A DNA stretch of 64,000 bases from Marinicauda salina (lineage in GTDB: Bacteria; Pseudomonadota; Alphaproteobacteria; Caulobacterales; Maricaulaceae), in NCBI RefSeq assembly GCF_003122085.1, contig NZ_QEXV01000001.1:62001-126000 (forward strand), in the 5' to 3' direction. How positions within the stretch are numbered: the first letter of the stretch is position 1; every line of letters starts with the position of its first letter. Below are positions 56,754 through 64,000 of this stretch, in pieces. The notes beneath the pieces are model-generated. The model made no database searches and was not told the DNA's origin. It saw only the letters and a program-made list of their open reading frames with translations. The translations under genes were made by a program, and so were the position numbers.

Positions 56754-58364
56754 TCACAGCCTCGCCGCGCCGAACGTGTTGGGCCTCAGCGTCCGCGCCT
56801 CGGCCTCGGCGCAGATATTGAGGCACTCGATCAGCACCGCGCGGGTGTCGCGCGGATCGATGATCCCGTCGTCCCAGAGCCGCGCCGTGCCGAACAGGGC
56901 GTGCGACTGCTCCTCCAGCGATGAGCGGATCATCTCGCTCATCTGCGCGAGACTGTCCTCGTCGGTCTCGACGCCGGCGCGTTCGTTCTTCGACCGGGTG
57001 ACGATCTCCATCACCTTGGCGGCCTGCTCGCCGCCCATCACCGCGGTGCGCGCGCTCGGCCAGGCGAAGATGAAGCGCGGATCGAAGCCGCGCCCGCACA
57101 TGCCGTAATTGCCGGCGCCGTAGGACCCGCCGAGCACGATGGTGAGCTTGGGCACGCGGGCGTTGGCGACGGCCTGGATCATCTTCGAGCCGTGCTTGAT
57201 CGCGCCCTCGCGCTCGGCGCGCGTGCCGACCATGTAGCCGGTCGTGTTCTGCAGGAAGACGAGCGGCGTTCCCGACTGGTCGCAGAGCTGGATGAACTGG
57301 CCGGCCTTGGTCGAGCCCTCGGGCTGGATCGGGCCGTTGTTTCCGAGGATCCCGACGAGCCGGCCGCCGATGCGGGCGTGGCCGCACACCGTCTCCGAGC
57401 CGTAGGCGGCCTTGAACTCCAGGAAGTCGGAGGCGTCGACGACGCGCGCGATCACCTCCTTGACGTCGTAGGGCGTCTTGTCGTCGGCGGGCACGACGCC
57501 CATCAGCTCCTCGGCGTCGAAGGCCGGCGGCGCGCCGCCGCCCGGCGCCGAGGCTTCGTCCCAGTCGAGCTTGTCCATGATCTCGCGGGCGTAGGCGAGC
57601 GCCTGGGCGTCGTCCTCGGCGACGTACTCGCCAAGCCCCGTCACCTCGCCGTGGAGATCGGCGCCGCCGAGGCTCTCGTCGTCTGCGTCCTCCCCGATGG
57701 CGGCCTTCACCAGCGGCGGTCCGGCGAGGAAGATCTTCGACTTCTTCCGTACAAGGACGACATAGTCGGACAGGCCCGGCAGATAGGCCCCGCCGGCCGT
57801 CGAGGAGCCGTGAACGACGGCGATCTGCGGCACGCCGGCTGCGCTCATGCGCGCCTGGTTGGCGAAGCTGCGCCCGCCGTCGACGAAGATCTCGGCCTGG
57901 TAGAGCAGGTTGGCGCCGCCGGACTCCACGAGATGGATCATCGGCAGCTTGTTCTGAAGCGCGATCTCCTGGGCGCGCAGGGACTTCTTCAGCCCCATGG
58001 GCGCGACCGTGCCGCCCTTGATGGCGCTGTCGGAACACCCGACGACGCAGCGCTTGCCGCACACCACCCCGATGCCGACGATCGAGCCGCCGCCCATGGC
58101 GGACTTGTCGCCGTCGTCGTCATGCATGTTGAGGCCGGCGAGCGGCGAGAGCTCGAGGAAGGGCGCGTCGCGGTCGACCAGCCGGGCGACGCGCTCGCGC
58201 GGCAAGAGCTGGCCGCGTTCCTCGAAGCGGGATTTCTTGGCCGCCGAGTTGGCGCGGACCTTCTCCTCGAGCGCGCGGACCTCGGCGAGCTTCTCGGCCA
58301 TCGCCTCGGCGGCGGCGCGGAATTCGGGCGCTTCCGGATTGAGACGGCTCGCCAGCGCGGGCAT
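56754..58364 (-). CDS. Acyl-CoA carboxylase carboxyltransferase (beta) subunit
   Basis: A 536-residue carboxyltransferase with both crotonase-like halves: GGSIVGIGVVCGKRCVVGCSDSAIKGGT, VESGGANLLYQAEIFVDGG, and later PLVFLQNTTGYMVGTRAEREGAIKHG with VLGGSYGAGNYGMCGRGFDPRF. The length and these blocks match methylcrotonyl-/geranyl-CoA carboxylase beta subunits (LiuB/AtuC), not propionyl-CoA carboxylase. The start overlaps the SDR stop by one base. Its alpha partner is at 51727-53688. Confidence 0.94.
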   Translation of the reverse strand: MPALASRLNPEAPEFRAAAEAMAEKLAEVRALEEKVRANSAAKKSRFEERGQLLPRERVARLVDRDAPFLELSPLAGLNMHDDDGDKSAMGGGSIVGIGVVCGKRCVVGCSDSAIKGGTVAPMGLKKSLRAQEIALQNKLPMIHLVESGGANLLYQAEIFVDGGRSFANQARMSAAGVPQIAVVHGSSTAGGAYLPGLSDYVVLVRKKSKIFLAGPPLVKAAIGEDADDESLGGADLHGEVTGLGEYVAEDDAQALAYAREIMDKLDWDEASAPGGGAPPAFDAEELMGVVPADDKTPYDVKEVIARVVDASDFLEFKAAYGSETVCGHARIGGRLVGILGNNGPIQPEGSTKAGQFIQLCDQSGTPLVFLQNTTGYMVGTRAEREGAIKHGSKMIQAVANARVPKLTIVLGGSYGAGNYGMCGRGFDPRFIFAWPSARTAVMGGEQAAKVMEIVTRSKNERAGVETDEDSLAQMSEMIRSSLEEQSHALFGTARLWDDGIIDPRDTRAVLIECLNICAEAEARTLRPNTFGAARL

Positions 58365-59248
58365 CAGGCCTCCTCCCCGCGCAGGACTTCAGGGGGGACC
58401 GCGCGGTGGAAGCCGTTATACACCGGGAAGCGGTCGTGGTCCGGCGTCGGAAACGCGCCCGAGCCCAGCGGCGCGCCGCCGTCGATCGCCAGCGTCACGC
58501 CGGTGATGAAACTCGCCGCCTCGCTCAACAGGAAGACAATCGCCGCGGAAACTTCCGCTTCCGAGCCGAGGCGCTTGGCCGGCAGGTGCTGCTTCAGGTG
58601 CGGGATCATCGCCTTCACCGCCCCGCCGTACGTGTCCATGCCCGACGAGGCGATCCAGCCCGGCGCGACGGCGTTCACGCGCACGCCGTACTGCGCCCAT
58701 TCATAGGCCGCGGTCTTGGTGAGATTGCTCATGCCCGCGCGCGCCGCGCCGGAATGGGCCATGCCCGGCATGCCGTTCCACATGTCGGCGGTCATGTTGA
58801 CGACCGCGCCGCCGTGCTCGCGCATCGAGGCGGCGAAGACCTCGCGCATGACCAGGAAGCCGCCGGTGAGATTGGTCGAGACCACCGCGTCCCAGCCCTT
58901 CTTCGAGATCTCCTCGAGCGGGGCGGGGAACTGGCCGCCGGCGTTGTTCACCAGGGCGTGGATCGGTCCCAGCCGATCGACGATGTCGGCGATCGCGGGC
59001 TTCACCGCCTCCTCGTCGCGAATGTCGAAGGCGGCCGTTTCGCTCGATCCGCCGTCTTCGGCGATCTCGGCGGCGACGGCGTCGAGCTTGTCGGCCTTGC
59101 GCCCGGTGACCACGACCCGGGCGCCGAGCCGGGCCAGCTCGTGAGCGGTGCAGCGCCCGATGCCCGAGCCCGCGCCGGTGACGAGCACCGTGCGCCCGGC
59201 GAACAGCCCGTCGCGGAAAACCGTGTCGTAGCGCGCCTGCTCGCTCAT
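58364..59248 (-). CDS. SDR oxidoreductase of the AtuG / dienoyl-CoA-reductase-like type
   Basis: A 294-residue SDR. Cofactor motif TGAGSGIG and NNAG are intact. The active-site region reads MPGMAHSGAARAGMSN where YxxxK is expected, so the catalytic Tyr is replaced (His in the aligned place) and the Lys by Arg. This form is shared by a recognised subgroup that includes citronellol-pathway and 2,4-dienoyl-CoA-reductase-like SDRs. It is the first gene of the leftward cluster, directly behind the MerR operator. Confidence 0.9.
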   Translation of the reverse strand: MSEQARYDTVFRDGLFAGRTVLVTGAGSGIGRCTAHELARLGARVVVTGRKADKLDAVAAEIAEDGGSSETAAFDIRDEEAVKPAIADIVDRLGPIHALVNNAGGQFPAPLEEISKKGWDAVVSTNLTGGFLVMREVFAASMREHGGAVVNMTADMWNGMPGMAHSGAARAGMSNLTKTAAYEWAQYGVRVNAVAPGWIASSGMDTYGGAVKAMIPHLKQHLPAKRLGSEAEVSAAIVFLLSEAASFITGVTLAIDGGAPLGSGAFPTPDHDRFPVYNGFHRAVPPEVLRGEEA

Positions 59249-59292
59249 GCCCGAGGCGATCCCGAACTGCCTTCAAGCACGTTCGATCACCC

Positions 59293-59306
59293 TGACGTAT
59301 ACGTCA
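59293..59306. promoter_or_regulatory. LiuR-type operator between the cluster and its regulator
   Basis: TGACGTATACGTCA is a perfect 14-base palindrome, extended by CC and AGG. It lies 44 bases before the SDR start and 60 bases before the divergent MerR gene. LiuR, the MerR-family regulator of branched-chain catabolism, is known to bind ACGTnnACGT-like palindromes. Confidence 0.85.
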
Positions 59307-59366
59307 AGGTGCTCTTGTAAGGGTCACCCGGCTCCGATAAGGATTCCTGGGGGAGAGGAAGACCGC

Positions 59367-59777
59367 ATGAGCTCCACCGCCGACGCGCCGCGCGAGGACG
59401 CGCTCTACGGCATCGCCGAGCTGGCCGAGGCGTTCGGCGTCACCCGCCGGGCCATCCGCTTCTACGAATCCAAGGGGCTGCTGAGCCCGCGCCGGGTCAA
59501 CGGCCAGCGCGTCTACACCGAGGCCGACCGGACCCGGCTGGGGCTCATCCTGCGGGCCAAGGCGATCGGCTCGAAGCTGTCCGAGATCAAGACCTTCCTC
59601 GACCTCTACGGCCGCGAGGGCGAGGGCCGCGAGCGCCAGCTCGAATACGTCATCGACAAGACGGCGGCCAAGATCGACGAGCTCGAAGCCAAGAAGGCCC
59701 AGATCGAGACGACGCTGTCCGAGCTGCGCGTCATCCACGACGGCGCGAAGGCGCGCCTGGCGAAGCGCCGCGGCTAG
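59367..59777 (+). CDS. MerR-family regulator, LiuR-like
   Basis: A 136-residue regulator from ATG 59367 behind GGGAGAGGAAG. The N-terminal winged HTH is YGIAELAEAFGVTRRAIRFYESKGLLSPRRVNGQRVYTEADR. A coiled-coil dimerisation helix follows (ERQLEYVIDKTAAKIDELEAKKAQIE). It has no metal-binding cysteines. Divergence from the acyl-CoA cluster and the palindrome between them indicate it controls that cluster, as LiuR does in leucine/isovalerate degradation. Homology to regulators of acyclic terpene operons is also possible. Confidence 0.88.
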   Translation: MSSTADAPREDALYGIAELAEAFGVTRRAIRFYESKGLLSPRRVNGQRVYTEADRTRLGLILRAKAIGSKLSEIKTFLDLYGREGEGRERQLEYVIDKTAAKIDELEAKKAQIETTLSELRVIHDGAKARLAKRRG

Positions 59778-60559
59778 ACCCGCGTCACCTCGCGGCGGAC
59801 CATCATCCTCACCAGCGGGGCGGGCAGGATCTTCATCAGCCAGTAGGCCCGGCGCATCGCCGCGCCGGTCAGCACGAACTCCGCGCCTTGCTCGAGCCCG
59901 GCCATGACGTCGCCGGCGACCTCCTCGGCGGTGGTCGCGGTGAAGCTCGTGAACGTCCGCACGCCATCCATGTCGGCCGCATGCAGGAAGGGCGTGTCGG
60001 CGACCGCCGACGGACACACCGTCATCACGCGCACCGGGCTGCCTGCGGCTTTCAGCTCCTGGGCCAGCGCCTCGGAATAGTGCTTCACGAAGGCCTTGGT
60101 CGCGGCGTAGACGGCGAGATTGGGCGTCGGCGTGAAGGCCGAGTTCGAGGCGAGATTGACGATGGTCCCGCCGCCGGTGTCCTCCATTCGGCGCAGGAAG
60201 AGCCGGGTCAGCGCGTGCAGCGCGCCGGCGTTCACCGCGATCATCCCCTGCTCGCGATCGAGATCGAGCGACCGCGACTCGCCATAGGCGCCGAAGCCCG
60301 CGTTGTTGACCAGCAGGTCGATATCGGCGCGCGCCGTCGCCCAGTCGAACACGGCCTGCGCGGCGCCGGGCTCGGCGAGATCGATCGCGAGACCGTGGAT
60401 GCGAGCGTCGGGGATGCTGTGACGGATGGCGGACTTCGCGCCCTCGATCTCGTCTTCCGACAGCGACGCCCAGAGCAGCGGCCGGCCCTGCAGGGCGAGG
60501 CGGCGCGACAGCGCCAGCCCGATCCCGCTCGAACCGCCCGTGACCAGGGCGGCTTTCAT
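59774..60559 (-). CDS. SDR family oxidoreductase (DltE-like)
   Basis: A 261-residue SDR: TGGSSGIG, NNAGFGAYG, IVNLASNSAF (catalytic Ser) and YAATKAF (Tyr/Lys), all intact. The C-terminal extension (MRRAYWLMKILPAPLVRMMVRREVTRV) is basic and hydrophobic, as in DltE-type members that associate with membranes. It overlaps the convergent regulator by 4 bases and the SMP-30-like gene stop by 4 bases. Substrate unknown. Confidence 0.9.
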   Translation of the reverse strand: MKAALVTGGSSGIGLALSRRLALQGRPLLWASLSEDEIEGAKSAIRHSIPDARIHGLAIDLAEPGAAQAVFDWATARADIDLLVNNAGFGAYGESRSLDLDREQGMIAVNAGALHALTRLFLRRMEDTGGGTIVNLASNSAFTPTPNLAVYAATKAFVKHYSEALAQELKAAGSPVRVMTVCPSAVADTPFLHAADMDGVRTFTSFTATTAEEVAGDVMAGLEQGAEFVLTGAAMRRAYWLMKILPAPLVRMMVRREVTRV

Positions 60560-61629
60560 TGCGCGTCCCGCTCGATCGGCGGGGGTGGGGCGTAGGCGTC
60601 GATGGTCTCGCGCTCAAGCCCGGCGACCCAGATGCGGCCCTCCCAGGGCGCGGCCGTGGTGATCCCGAAATCCTGGTCGTCCGGGCCGTAGAGCGCGTGG
60701 ACGGGGCGGCCTTCGCGATCCACCGCGAGCGCCATCACCGGCCGCGTCGGCAAGGGCGGCTCGCCGACGACGTCCATGACCCGGCGCGACAGGCGCTTCA
60801 CGAACGGCCGCGGATGCAGCGATTCCAGCTCGGCCGAACGCCGCGAGGGCAGCGCGATCCACAGCACCTCGCGCTCGGCGTCCCAGTGGATGTTGTCGGG
60901 ATAGCCCGGCAGGCCGTCGATCAGCACGCGCGTCTCGCCGGTCCCGGGATCGAGAACATGGACCCGCGCCGCCCAGGTTTCGGCGAGGAAGACGTCGCCG
61001 GAGGCGGGATCGTGGTCGACGCCGTTGGCGAAGGCCATGCCGTCGACGAGCGTTGCCCGCTCGCCGTCCGGCCCGATCGCGATCAGTCGGCCGGTCTGCT
61101 CGCCCTCCCACAGGGAGGTCATGTACTCGCCGTAGCCGTAGCGCGCCGAGGCGTCGCTGACATAGACCGTCCCGTCGGCGGTCACGGTGAGGTCGTCGGT
61201 GAAGGTGAGGTCCGGGAAATCCCCCGGCTCGGCGAGCACGCGCCAGCCGTCGTCCTCGCGGCGCAGGAGGCCCTGCAGCGCGTCGGCGACATGGAGCGCG
61301 CCGTCGGGTCCGAAGGCGAGACCGAGCGGCCGGCCGCCCGTGTCGGCGACTTCCCGCCAGCCGCCCTCGAGGCCGCGAGCCATGATGCGCCCGTCCGCCA
61401 GGCTGGCGTAGAGCCGGCCGTCGGGCCCGGGCTCGAGATCCTCCGCGCCGAACAGGCCCGGCTCGGTCCGCGCCGGGCTGGCCGGCTCGGCGAACAGGGC
61501 TTCGAGCTCGGGATCGGGCGGCGTCGGATCGAAGTACCGCGCGTCGAGCGAGCCGGGCCCGTAGGCGAGCAGCGCGAGGATCGCCCCGAGAACGACGACC
61601 CCGCCCGCGATCCGGATGATCCACTTCAT
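60556..61629 (-). CDS. SMP-30/gluconolactonase or strictosidine-synthase-like beta-propeller protein
   Basis: A 357-residue protein from ATG 61627-61629. One N-terminal membrane anchor (WIIRIAGGVVVLGAILALLAYG) precedes a six-bladed beta-propeller: GPDGRLYASLADGRI, AFGPDGALHVADALQGL, DDLTVTADGTVYVSDAS, NGVDHDPASGDVFLAETW and GYPDNIHWDAEREVLWIAL. It resembles APMAP/strictosidine-synthase-type proteins, which are usually lactonases or arylesterases in bacteria. It likely faces the periplasm. Confidence 0.88.
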   Translation of the reverse strand: MKWIIRIAGGVVVLGAILALLAYGPGSLDARYFDPTPPDPELEALFAEPASPARTEPGLFGAEDLEPGPDGRLYASLADGRIMARGLEGGWREVADTGGRPLGLAFGPDGALHVADALQGLLRREDDGWRVLAEPGDFPDLTFTDDLTVTADGTVYVSDASARYGYGEYMTSLWEGEQTGRLIAIGPDGERATLVDGMAFANGVDHDPASGDVFLAETWAARVHVLDPGTGETRVLIDGLPGYPDNIHWDAEREVLWIALPSRRSAELESLHPRPFVKRLSRRVMDVVGEPPLPTRPVMALAVDREGRPVHALYGPDDQDFGITTAAPWEGRIWVAGLERETIDAYAPPPPIERDAQ

Positions 61630-61693
61630 GCCGCGCCCCCGATCCTGACTGCGGAACACCCTGATCCCGCGGCGCCATGGGCGCAAGACCGCG

Positions 61694-62914
61694 TCAGGTG
61701 ACGGCGGCGCGGGTCCGGAAGGCGGGATCTTCGAAGGCGCGGGTCTCGATGACGTCGACCATCTGCTCGGCGGCGTCGAAGACGTCGGCGTGGGAGAGAT
61801 AGAGCGGGCTGAAGCCGAAACGCATGATGTCGGGGCTGCGGAAGTCGCCGATCACGCCGCGCGCGATCAGCGCCTGGACGATGGCGTAGCCCTCGGGATG
61901 GCGCAGGCTGACATGCCCGCCGCGGCGCGCGCCGGCGCCCGGCGAGACGCTCTCCAGCCCCAGCGGCGCAAGACGGTCGAGGAAAAGATCGCCGAGCGCG
62001 CGCGCCTTCGCCTCGACTTCGGCCATGTCGATGTCGGCGTAGGCGTCGAGCGCGGCGTGGAGCGCCGTCATCGACAGCACCGGCGGCGTGCCCGCCCCGA
62101 AGCGCGCGATCCCGGACGCCGCCTCGTAGCCCTCGGCGAAGTCGAAGGGTCTTGCGTGGCCCATCCAGCCCGAGAGCGGCTGCTGCAGGCGGTCGGCTTC
62201 GTCGGGATGGCAGTAGACGAAGGCCGGTGCGCCCGGCCCGCCATTGAGGAACTTGTAGCCGCAGCCCACGGCGTAGCGCGCCCCGTCGGCGGCGAGCTTC
62301 AAGTCGACCAGCCCCGCGGCGTGGGAGAGATCCCAGATGATCGACGCGCCGGCGGCCTTCGCGGCGGCCTCCTCGGCGGCGATGTCGGCGATCTCGGCGG
62401 TGCGGTAATGGACCGCGCTCTTGACCAACACGCCCGTCCCCTCGGGCAGGCCGGCGACGCCGGCGCCGGGCTCGATGCGGGAAAAGCCCGCCGTCGACAG
62501 CCGCGCCAGACCCTCGAGGATATAGCCGTCCGTCGGGAAGTCGCCGGTCTCCACGGCGACGCCCTTCGCGCCCGCGTTCACCAGCGCGGCGGCGAGCTTG
62601 AAGAGGTTCACCGACACGGAGTCCGCACACAGGACGGAGCCTTCCGGGACGCCGATCAGGCGCGCGATCCGGTCGCCGGTGCGATGCGACAGGCCGATCC
62701 AGTCGGCGGTGTTCCATGACTTGATGAGGTCGCGGCCCCATTCCTCGCGGGCGGCCCGGTCCAGCGCGGACAGCGCGGCCTTCGGCGGCGGGCCGAGCGA
62801 ATTGCCGTCGAGATAGATCACGCCCTCGGGCAGGTCGAAAAGCGCGCGCCGGTCGGCGAGCGGATCGGCGCGGTCGAGGCGCTCGGCGTCGTCTCGGGTC
62901 GGCGCGGTCGTCAC
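61694..62914 (-). CDS. kynU: Kynureninase
   Basis: A 406-residue PLP enzyme. The start is GTG 62912-62914 ([19 protein letters not shown]), overlapping the kynB stop by 4 bases; no nearer ATG fits. [34 protein letters not shown] and the PLP lysine in [18 protein letters not shown] are signature kynureninase segments. It cleaves kynurenine or 3-hydroxykynurenine to (hydroxy)anthranilate plus alanine. With kynB it forms a tryptophan-degradation pair; tryptophan dioxygenase is not in the window. Confidence 0.95.
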   Translation of the reverse strand: MTTAPTRDDAERLDRADPLADRRALFDLPEGVIYLDGNSLGPPPKAALSALDRAAREEWGRDLIKSWNTADWIGLSHRTGDRIARLIGVPEGSVLCADSVSVNLFKLAAALVNAGAKGVAVETGDFPTDGYILEGLARLSTAGFSRIEPGAGVAGLPEGTGVLVKSAVHYRTAEIADIAAEEAAAKAAGASIIWDLSHAAGLVDLKLAADGARYAVGCGYKFLNGGPGAPAFVYCHPDEADRLQQPLSGWMGHARPFDFAEGYEAASGIARFGAGTPPVLSMTALHAALDAYADIDMAEVEAKARALGDLFLDRLAPLGLESVSPGAGARRGGHVSLRHPEGYAIVQALIARGVIGDFRSPDIMRFGFSPLYLSHADVFDAAEQMVDVIETRAFEDPAFRTRAAVT

Positions 62915-63555
62915 GGCAGCCTCCTGAGGAGCGCGCGCACCGGCGCGGCGTCCAGACCGGCGAGCTTGAGCGGCGGGGCGATCAGCTCGTAGACGCCCTC
63001 CTCCACCGCGTCCAGCACGAGCCCCTCGAGAATGCGCATGTCGCAGGCGGCGACCCGCTTGTGGGCGTCCATGGTCTTCGACTCCTGGGGGTCCAGCGAG
63101 GCCGTGTCGACGCCGATGAGCCGCGCGCCCCGATCGGCGAGCCAGTCGATCGTCTCGGGCGCGACAGCCGCGAAGGCCGGATCCCACGCGGTCACCGGCG
63201 CGGCCCGGTAGGTCCGGATCAGCACGCGCTCGACCGGCGCGTCCGGCCCGATACGCGCCAGCCCCGCCTCGACCTGATCGACGCTCACGGCCGGCCCCGG
63301 ATCGATGGCGTGAACGACGCTGCACGGGCCGACATAGGCCGCCGGGTCGACCGAGGCGATGTCGGCGCCGTCGGCGGCGTAGTGCAGCGGCGCGTCGGCG
63401 TGGGCGCCGGTGTGCGTGCTCATCACCGTCTTCGAGACATTGACCGGCGACCCGGCCTCCATGCCCCACGTCCGCTCGAAGGCCACCGGCGTGTCGCCGG
63501 GCCAGACGGGCAGGCCGGGCGCGACGGCGGGCGATATGTCGATGAGTTCGCCCAT
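62911..63555 (-). CDS. kynB: Kynurenine formamidase (cyclase family)
   Basis: A 214-residue metal hydrolase from ATG 63553-63555 ([23 protein letters not shown]). The zinc motif [16 protein letters not shown] (HxGxHxDxPxH) is complete, and the family features [11 protein letters not shown] and [22 protein letters not shown] follow. It hydrolyses N-formylkynurenine to kynurenine. It is directly upstream of kynureninase in transcription order and overlaps it. Confidence 0.94.
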   Translation of the reverse strand: MGELIDISPAVAPGLPVWPGDTPVAFERTWGMEAGSPVNVSKTVMSTHTGAHADAPLHYAADGADIASVDPAAYVGPCSVVHAIDPGPAVSVDQVEAGLARIGPDAPVERVLIRTYRAAPVTAWDPAFAAVAPETIDWLADRGARLIGVDTASLDPQESKTMDAHKRVAACDMRILEGLVLDAVEEGVYELIAPPLKLAGLDAAPVRALLRRLP

Positions 63556-63560
63556 GACCC

Positions 63561-64000
63561 TCAGAGCGGGCCGCGCGAGAGAATGCCGCCGTCGACGACG
63601 AGCGTCTGGCCGGTCATGTAACTCGACGCGTCGCTGGCGAGATAATGGATTGCCGCGGCCATGTCCTCGGGCTGGCCGACGCGCTGGATCGAGAAATTGC
63701 GCTTCATCATGTCGTCGAGCTCCGGGCTCGAGGTCAGCGCCGAGGCGAGCTTGGTCTCGGTCAGCCCCGGGCACAGCGAATTGACCCGGATTCCGTCGGC
63801 GCCGTGCTCCTGGGCGAGCACCTGGGTCATCGAGATCATCGCCGCCTTGGTGATCGAGTAGGCGCCCTGGAAAAAGCCCGGGCGCATCCCGTTGATCGAG
63901 GCGACGTTGACGATGGCTCCCCCGCCGGTCTCCTTCATCATCCGGATCGCGTCCGAGGACAGGAAGAACGGGCCCTTGAGATTGACGTCGAACGTCTTGT
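63561..64000 (-). CDS. SDR family oxidoreductase, C-terminal part (runs off the window)
   Basis: The reading frame enters from the right edge ([21 protein letters not shown]) and ends at TGA 63561-63563. Visible are [10 protein letters not shown] (catalytic Ser region), YSITKAAM (Tyr/Lys) and the C-terminal [22 protein letters not shown], all typical of classical SDRs. The cofactor motif lies outside the window. It precedes kynB by 5 bases in the same direction and may be part of that operon. Confidence 0.9.
   Translation of the reverse strand, partial: KTFDVNLKGPFFLSSDAIRMMKETGGGAIVNVASINGMRPGFFQGAYSITKAAMISMTQVLAQEHGADGIRVNSLCPGLTETKLASALTSSPELDDMMKRNFSIQRVGQPEDMAAAIHYLASDASSYMTGQTLVVDGGILSRGPL

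Overview
The window is a GC-rich (by eye about 65-70 %) alphaproteobacterial chromosome segment. The evidence is two LexA boxes of the alphaproteobacterial type (GTTC-N7-GTTC) in front of imuA and imuB-dnaE2, an ImuA/ImuB/DnaE2 mutasome, TamA/TamB, a split LigD set, and repeated GC-rich intergenic palindromes typical of marine/caulobacter-like lineages. The genus cannot be fixed from the sequence alone.

Region 1 (1-1321) is ordinary chromosome: the tail of an NnrS-like membrane protein, a short-chain dehydrogenase and a small HicA-like protein.

Region 2 (1322-12257) is the highlight. A 10.9-kb element is bounded by a 17-bp direct repeat (CCCTCCCCTTGATGGGG, 1322-1338 and 12241-12257) and starts and ends with an inverted repeat (GGGGTATAG plus an A-rich tail). 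It encodes a Cas1 homologue, a family B DNA polymerase, an HNH nuclease, an HTH protein and an uncharacterised protein, with no Cas2 and no CRISPR array. That combination is a casposon. It carries as cargo a type II restriction-modification operon (two TSPPY DNA methyltransferases and a PLD-type endonuclease) and a very AT-rich membrane protein gene. The insertion target is a palindromic intergenic repeat. An unoccupied copy of the same 17-mer lies at 53912-53928.

Region 3 (12491-20000) holds the SOS mutasome: dnaE2 and imuB in one operon, imuA in another. Between imuA and imuB lie soxR and a divergent questin-oxidase-like gene sharing a near-perfect SoxR promoter. An 83-bp duplication of the imuA/imuB junction marks this as an insertion that left both genes intact.

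Region 4 (20025-38070) holds a small prepilin peptidase, two RND efflux systems (one next to a TetR repressor with a visible operator), the tamA-tamB envelope operon and an AT-rich orphan gene.

Region 5 (38153-47587) has thrS without a TGS domain, a LigD split into three consecutive genes (phosphoesterase, ligase, polymerase), glycerol kinase, two hydrolases and an old-yellow-enzyme type oxidoreductase.

Region 6 (47563-59777) is an acyl-CoA catabolic cluster (biotin carboxylase alpha and beta subunits, acyl-CoA dehydrogenase, enoyl-CoA hydratase, acyl-CoA synthetase, BKACE, Baeyer-Villiger-like monooxygenase, SDR). It has a divergent MerR/LiuR-type regulator and a perfect TGACGTATACGTCA operator. 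The set resembles leucine/isovalerate (Liu) or acyclic-terpene (Atu) degradation.

Region 7 (59774-64000) has an SDR, an SMP-30-like membrane-anchored protein, and a kynureninase/kynurenine formamidase pair after another, truncated SDR.
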